Shown piece after piece: positions 51,438 through 52,397 of a stretch of DNA of 52,397 nt. Each line of letters begins with the position of its first letter. Within the stretch, counting starts at the first letter, position 1. The stretch comes from Actinoplanes sp. TBRC 11911 (GTDB lineage Bacteria > Actinomycetota > Actinomycetes > Mycobacteriales > Micromonosporaceae): NCBI RefSeq assembly GCF_012933445.1, contig NZ_JABBNC010000053.1, positions 1 to 52,397 of the forward strand, in the 5' to 3' direction. A model generated the notes under the pieces. The model was given only the letters and a program-made list of their open reading frames with translations, was not told where the DNA came from and did no database searches. The position numbers and the translations under genes are program-made.

Positions 51438-52097
51438 ATGGCCGGCAAGACAACCCTGCTGCGCCGGGCGGCCGCGATGGAGGCCGCGATGTGGCGCAGT
51501 CTGTACCGGTGGGCGCGTCGCACGCCGGCCGCGCTGGAACCGGGCGACGAAGCGTTCTCCTACGTCGGTGTCGTCAAACCCATTCTCGGCGTTCTCATCG
51601 GCCTGTCCGTCGTCGAGATCCCGATTCTCGACCTGATCATCAAGCATGTGGTGCCGTGGCAGCCGGCCCGACTGATCATGCTGGCCATCAGCGCCTGGGG
51701 TCTGCTCTGGATGCTGGGTCTCCTCGCCAGCCTGAAGATCCATCCGCACGTGGTCGGCGACAACGGCATCCGCGTCCGGATAGGCGCCGGCGTCGACTTC
51801 ACCGTGCCGTGGCCGGACATCGACACCGTGAGCAAGCGTTATCGCTCGATGCCGTCCAGCAAGTCGGTACAGATCGAGGACGACCACGGCCGCCGGGTGC
51901 TGCACATCGTGGTCGGTAGCCAGACCAGCCTCGACGTCAAGCTGAGCCGGCCGGTCACCGTCCCGCTGCCGAAGGGCGAGTCCGAGCCGGTCGAGGAGCT
52001 GAGGTTGTACGCCGACGACCCCGATGCCTTCGTCCGCAAAGCCCGCTTACCTCGCGGGGCCTTCGGTCGGACGACCTCGTCCATACTGGACTCATAG
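51438..52097 (+). CDS. Membrane protein with two TM helices and PH-like C-terminus
   Basis: The start is ATG 51438 (MAGKTTLLRRAAAMEAAMWR) behind GGAAAGGATGCG; the longer frame runs through the operator and is not translated. This 219-aa protein has TM1 VGVVKPILGVLIGLSVVEIP and TM2 ARLIMLAISAWGLLWMLGLL. A soluble beta-rich region follows (HPHVVGDNGIRVRIGAG, VDFTVPWPDIDTVSKRYRS, VQIEDDHGRRVLHIVVGS), like bacterial PH-type membrane proteins. The function is unknown; the elaborate operator suggests inducible expression. Confidence 0.75.
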   Translation: MAGKTTLLRRAAAMEAAMWRSLYRWARRTPAALEPGDEAFSYVGVVKPILGVLIGLSVVEIPILDLIIKHVVPWQPARLIMLAISAWGLLWMLGLLASLKIHPHVVGDNGIRVRIGAGVDFTVPWPDIDTVSKRYRSMPSSKSVQIEDDHGRRVLHIVVGSQTSLDVKLSRPVTVPLPKGESEPVEELRLYADDPDAFVRKARLPRGAFGRTTSSILDS

Positions 52098-52397
52098 ACG
52101 ACCCGAACGCCTTCGTGGCTGACTGGATGCGCCGCGATCTCGCGCCCGGTCCGCTGGACGCCGCCGACGATTTACCGCCGCTGAGCGCCGGTCAGGCGAC
52201 CCGGTCTGCGGTGGCCGCGGCTCTGGCCTCGGCCAGCCAGTGCCCCGATGCAGCCGGAAACGTGCCGCTGGAGGCCTGATGGCGCTGCGTTTTGACATGC
52301 CGTGGTGAATGACCATGCGTGATCGGCCCTATCGGCGTGGCCATGCTCACCTGCGATGACCTGAACTACGGGTTCATATTTGCGTTGGAGCGACGTG
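52098..52397. other. Tail of window with a coding-like frame lacking a good start
   Basis: A frame from about 52097 to TGA 52277-52279 has strongly GC-biased third positions and reads DDPNAFVADWMRRDLAPGPL, then DAADDLPPLSAGQATRSAV. A GTG at 52115 is the only start in frame and has no RBS. The opening DDPNAFV echoes DDPDAFV at the end of the preceding membrane protein, suggesting either a small related protein or a frameshifted extension of that gene. Beyond 52280 nothing is recognised. Confidence 0.35.

Noticed and set aside
1..52397. CRISPR array, rRNA operon or complete biosynthetic gene cluster
   Set aside because: No regularly spaced repeats of CRISPR type and no rRNA-like conserved stretches were seen. 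A glycosyltransferase and an acyl-CoA synthetase alone do not make a PKS/NRPS cluster.

Overview
The window is chromosomal DNA from a high-GC Gram-positive actinomycete. The signs are strong G/C third-position bias in most genes, frequent GTG starts, ATGA/GTGA gene overlaps, and actinobacterial families (DUF5919 regulator, large LuxR/LAL regulators, MmyB-type XRE, DUF6325). A Micromonosporaceae-like host is plausible, but this is inference.

Region A (1-18.6 kb) is an accessory island, less GC-rich and patchy. It holds a partial DUF5919 regulator, a broken membrane gene, a DUF262/nucleotidyltransferase pair, an IS21 remnant, a NACHT NTPase with a multi-TM tail, a damaged ISAs1-type transposase, an AlbA/Schlafen-like protein, a possible HEPN protein, and a coupled pair (two-TM protein plus STAND-TPR NTPase) whose members carry the same short Gly/Val tag. 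It ends with a large serine recombinase beside a perfect palindrome and a broken TPR gene. This is the makeup of a defence-type island; defence is inferred from families and context.

Region B (18.7-25.5 kb) is one co-directional run: ECF sigma factor, cupin, LAL regulator, a 17-codon leader ORF, a macrolide-type glycosyltransferase, a membrane protein and a hydrolase-like membrane protein. A hairpin separates it from region C.

Region C (25.5-31.8 kb, minus strand) is a complete arginine deiminase operon, arcD-arcA-arcB-arcC. It is preceded by a previously hidden 19-codon ORF with 7 arginine codons, its own AGGAGG, and a stop codon overlapping the arcD start. This looks like an arginine-responsive leader peptide and is one of the best candidates for something undescribed. 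Upstream lie an SDR gene and a divergent MarR regulator sharing a perfect 10+10 bp operator.

Region D (31.8-40.7 kb) is decayed: SMI1/KNR4, a frameshifted hypothetical, a GNAT, an SDR stub, a tyrosine recombinase with an internal deletion, an ICL/PEP-mutase piece and an MBL-fold pseudogene. Between them are intact genes: aldo/keto reductase, two NTF2-like proteins, MmyB regulator, AlpA-like excisionase, STAS protein and epoxide hydrolase.

Region E (40.7-52.4 kb) is ordinary chromosome: SnoaL-like protein, LysR, acyl-CoA synthetase overlapping a second LAL regulator, alpha/beta hydrolase, a zinc-metallopeptidase lipoprotein with a dead internal duplicate, a ClC channel, DUF6325, a 24-aa Arg-rich mini-ORF, and a membrane protein whose promoter carries two inverted 17-bp TetR-like boxes.
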